DNA of 7,392 nucleotides from Deltaproteobacteria bacterium (GTDB lineage Bacteria > Desulfobacterota > Desulfuromonadia > Geobacterales > Pseudopelobacteraceae). The notes below the pieces were generated by a model. The model did not search any database. It had not been told where the DNA came from and saw only the letters and a list, made by a program, of their open reading frames with translations. The stretch lies in contig JAURXC010000346.1 in NCBI GenBank assembly GCA_030654645.1, positions 1 to 7,392 of the forward strand, in the 5' to 3' direction. This document shows, piece by piece, positions 5,959 through 7,392 of this stretch. Both the position numbers and the translations under genes were made by a program. Position 1 is the first letter of the stretch, and each line of letters starts with the position of its first letter.

Positions 5959-6825
5959 ATGTTGCAGAAGATCGGTTTCATAGGTTTGGGCACTGTTGGT
6001 AGGCATATGGCCGCCAATCTGGTCAAGGGACGTTATGAGTTGACGGTGTTCGACAATGATCAGGTCGTGATGAGCGAGCTGATAGCCTTGGGTGCGCATG
6101 CCGCGGGTTCAGCGCAAGAGGCTGCCAAGGGGCGTGATCTTGTTATTGCCATCGTTCCCGAGGGGGATGAGCTCGGTCCATTGTTTTTTGGAGAGAAGGG
6201 CATTTTGGCCGGCTTGGAGGCCGGAACAATCCTGGCGGACATGGGATCGCATTCTCTGGACACTACGATTAAAATGGCCGACGAGTGTGCAAAGAAAAAA
6301 GTTCAGTACCTTGATTCCCCTGTTTGGGGCAACAAGGAACATGCTGTCAATGGATTGGTAACGATCATAACCGGTGGCGATCAGTCCCTGGTTGGAAAAT
6401 GCCGCGAAGCGTTCTCAACCTTTGGCTTGAATATTATTCATGTGGGTCAGATCGGCGATGCCACAAAGATGATGTTTATCGTTAACATGGTCCAGTCCGA
6501 ACTGGTCGAAGTGCTTGCAGAGGGGCTTGTCCTTGGCGAAAAGATGGGCTTCAGCGCGGACCGTATCCTTGAGGTGCTTGACACTCGTGGTGTCGCTTCA
6601 CCACTGTTCCACAGGAAAGGCCGGGCCATGGCGCGCGGAGACTTTTCGCGAAGCCTGGCGCTCAAATACGTACATGAACAGCTCCACGTCGTTCTGAATG
6701 CCGCTCGATTGGTCGGACTGCATCTGCCGGCTGCCGAGGCTGCCAGCAAGGTGTATGAACAGGGCGTTAACGAAGGTCTGGGAGAAGAGGACTTCTCGGC
6801 GGTGATCAAGGTGTTACGCAAGTAA
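5959..6825 (+). CDS. Beta-hydroxyacid dehydrogenase, 3-HIBADH/GLYR family, altered substrate pocket
   Basis: This 288-residue NAD(P)-dependent oxidoreductase belongs to the 3-hydroxyisobutyrate dehydrogenase superfamily. The Rossmann start GFIGLGTVGRHMAANL is at 6-21. The C-terminal half (VNMVQSELVEVLAEGLVLGEKMG, 175-197, then GLGEEDFSAVIKVLRK, 273-288) resembles plant glyoxylate/succinic semialdehyde reductase GLYR and its Geobacter homologues. The catalytic Lys is K170 in GDATK. Three conserved sites differ: the PVSG substrate loop reads P-V-W-G (Trp123 for Ser), the usual M-S-T near 95 is M-G-S, and the Asp of the KHxxKDxxLAL helix is Gln241. Reduction of a small aldehyde or oxidation of a hydroxyacid is expected, but glyoxylate or succinic semialdehyde as substrate should not be assumed. 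The length is typical. A stem-loop and a thiolase-family gene follow, so a link to acyl-CoA metabolism is possible. Family is certain; substrate is unknown. Confidence 0.93.
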   Translation: MLQKIGFIGLGTVGRHMAANLVKGRYELTVFDNDQVVMSELIALGAHAAGSAQEAAKGRDLVIAIVPEGDELGPLFFGEKGILAGLEAGTILADMGSHSLDTTIKMADECAKKKVQYLDSPVWGNKEHAVNGLVTIITGGDQSLVGKCREAFSTFGLNIIHVGQIGDATKMMFIVNMVQSELVEVLAEGLVLGEKMGFSADRILEVLDTRGVASPLFHRKGRAMARGDFSRSLALKYVHEQLHVVLNAARLVGLHLPAAEAASKVYEQGVNEGLGEEDFSAVIKVLRK

Positions 6826-6853
6826 TTTCCGCTGAATCCGGCTATCTGAAAAT

Positions 6854-6882
6854 CACAGGCGTCCTGAATACGGGCGCCTGTG
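6854..6882 (+). terminator. Stem-loop between dehydrogenase and thiolase genes; possible terminator or attenuator
   Basis: CACAGGCGTCC at 6854-6864 pairs with GGGCGCCTGTG at 6872-6882 as an 11-bp stem with one G-U pair and a 7-base loop. No U tract follows on the plus strand (GCCGTTCTACC), so efficient intrinsic termination is doubtful; on the minus strand the stem is followed by ATTTTC, but no minus-strand gene ends here. It ends 12 bases before the thiolase AAGGAG site and may act as a processing or attenuation element that separates expression of the two genes. Confidence 0.45.
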
Positions 6883-6908
6883 CCGTTCTACCGTAAGGAG
6901 AGTCTGCT

Positions 6909-7392
6909 ATGACCGGTAACTTTCGTCCGCGTTCGGTATATATAGCCGCATCCTGGATGGCCCCCGTGGGAAGATATAATGGGGCCGACAAGGAGAACCT
7001 GTCTTTTCTTGATATGGCCGAGAGCTGCGGAGCAATCTTTAACGCAAGCCCCGTACGCCGGCGTGACGTTGAAGCCGTAATTGTAGGCAGCCAGAACCCT
7101 TCGGCTTTTTCGGGGGTGGATAATACCGCTGCAAAAATTGCCGGAATTCTTGGTGTTTCCGGAGCCCGCTCTGTTCTGGTGGACACCGCCTCATCATCAG
7201 GCGCTTCGGCTTTTGAAAGCGCGTATCTTGAGGTTGCATCGGGGCGCTTTGACCATGTTTTGGCGCTTGGAATCCAGAAGATGAGTGATGCCAGCACACT
7301 GGAATCCACCCGGATCATTGCCGGGGTCATCGACCGTGACGAGTCCGAATACGGCCTGACCATGCCTGCTTGTGGCGCCTTGGTGGCCCGGG
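6909..7392 (+). CDS. Thiolase-family protein with Ser at the nucleophile position (3' partial)
   Basis: The first 161 residues of a thiolase-superfamily protein run off the right edge. AAGGAG at 6895-6900 lies 8 bases before ATG 6909. The fragment resembles SCP2-type thiolases and acetyl-CoA acetyltransferases: VEAVIVGSQNPSAF (54-67) is an early strand, and VDTASSSGASAFESAYLEVA (91-110) followed by LGIQKMSD (120-127) matches the nucleophile helix and the GGMESMS-type strand. YGLTMPACGALVAR (148-161) fits the SCP2-type FGLTFPG segment. In thiolases the nucleophile is the Cys of the C-x-S-G motif; here the position is Ser95 in S-S-S-G. Condensation chemistry may be lost or changed. The other catalytic residues (His and the second Cys) lie beyond the window. 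It could be a catalytically altered or ketoacyl-synthase-like member. Family is confident; activity is open. Confidence 0.88.
   Translation, partial: MTGNFRPRSVYIAASWMAPVGRYNGADKENLSFLDMAESCGAIFNASPVRRRDVEAVIVGSQNPSAFSGVDNTAAKIAGILGVSGARSVLVDTASSSGASAFESAYLEVASGRFDHVLALGIQKMSDASTLESTRIIAGVIDRDESEYGLTMPACGALVAR

Noticed and set aside
6842..7363. Minus-strand frame of 173 codons opposite the thiolase gene
   Set aside because: The plus strand encodes a clear thiolase fragment with a good ribosome site; the minus frame has no recognisable motif and begins inside that gene.

Overview
The window looks like chromosomal DNA of a Geobacter/Desulfuromonas-type deltaproteobacterium. The inference rests on gene content: an MglA-type small GTPase homologue next to a HEAT-like protein, a cytidylate-kinase-like protein fused to a BON domain, and a GLYR-type beta-hydroxyacid dehydrogenase. 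The DNA is moderately GC-rich, densely coding and carries Shine-Dalgarno sites. Species is not determinable by eye. No RNA genes, CRISPR arrays or insertion sequences were seen, and no gene-free stretch exceeds about 110 bases.

Layout: (1) 1-2690, plus strand: a 5'-truncated SPOR-domain protein, an unrecognised protein with an acidic linker and helical C-terminal repeats, and an MglA-like P-loop protein, closely spaced as one apparent operon. (2) 2691-3314, minus: a small membrane protein of the isoprenylcysteine methyltransferase (ICMT)/NnrU type. (3) 3415-4245, plus: the kinase-like/BON fusion, with its own likely promoter. (4) 4246-5112, minus: a PHP-domain phosphoesterase. (5) 5192-5848, plus: endonuclease III. 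(6) 5959-6825, plus: a beta-hydroxyacid dehydrogenase. (7) 6909 to the edge, plus: the first 161 residues of a thiolase-family protein.

The most notable theme is substitution of catalytic residues in otherwise well-preserved folds. The MglA-like protein lacks the residues matching the catalytic Gln and Arg finger, has Val where an activating G21V mutation lies in Myxococcus MglA, and has lost the guanine-specificity NKxD motif. The thiolase has Ser in place of the nucleophilic Cys. The dehydrogenase keeps its catalytic Lys but has Trp, Gln and Gly-Ser at conserved substrate-pocket sites. The kinase-like protein has no P-loop Lys. The best candidate for an undescribed system is the SPOR / helical-repeat / MglA-like operon, which may be a polarity or envelope module built on a switch that does not cycle.

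Both convergent gene pairs (2690|2691 and 4245|4246) abut stop codon to stop codon with no base between them. Family comparisons are from memory of reference sequences; no database search was run.
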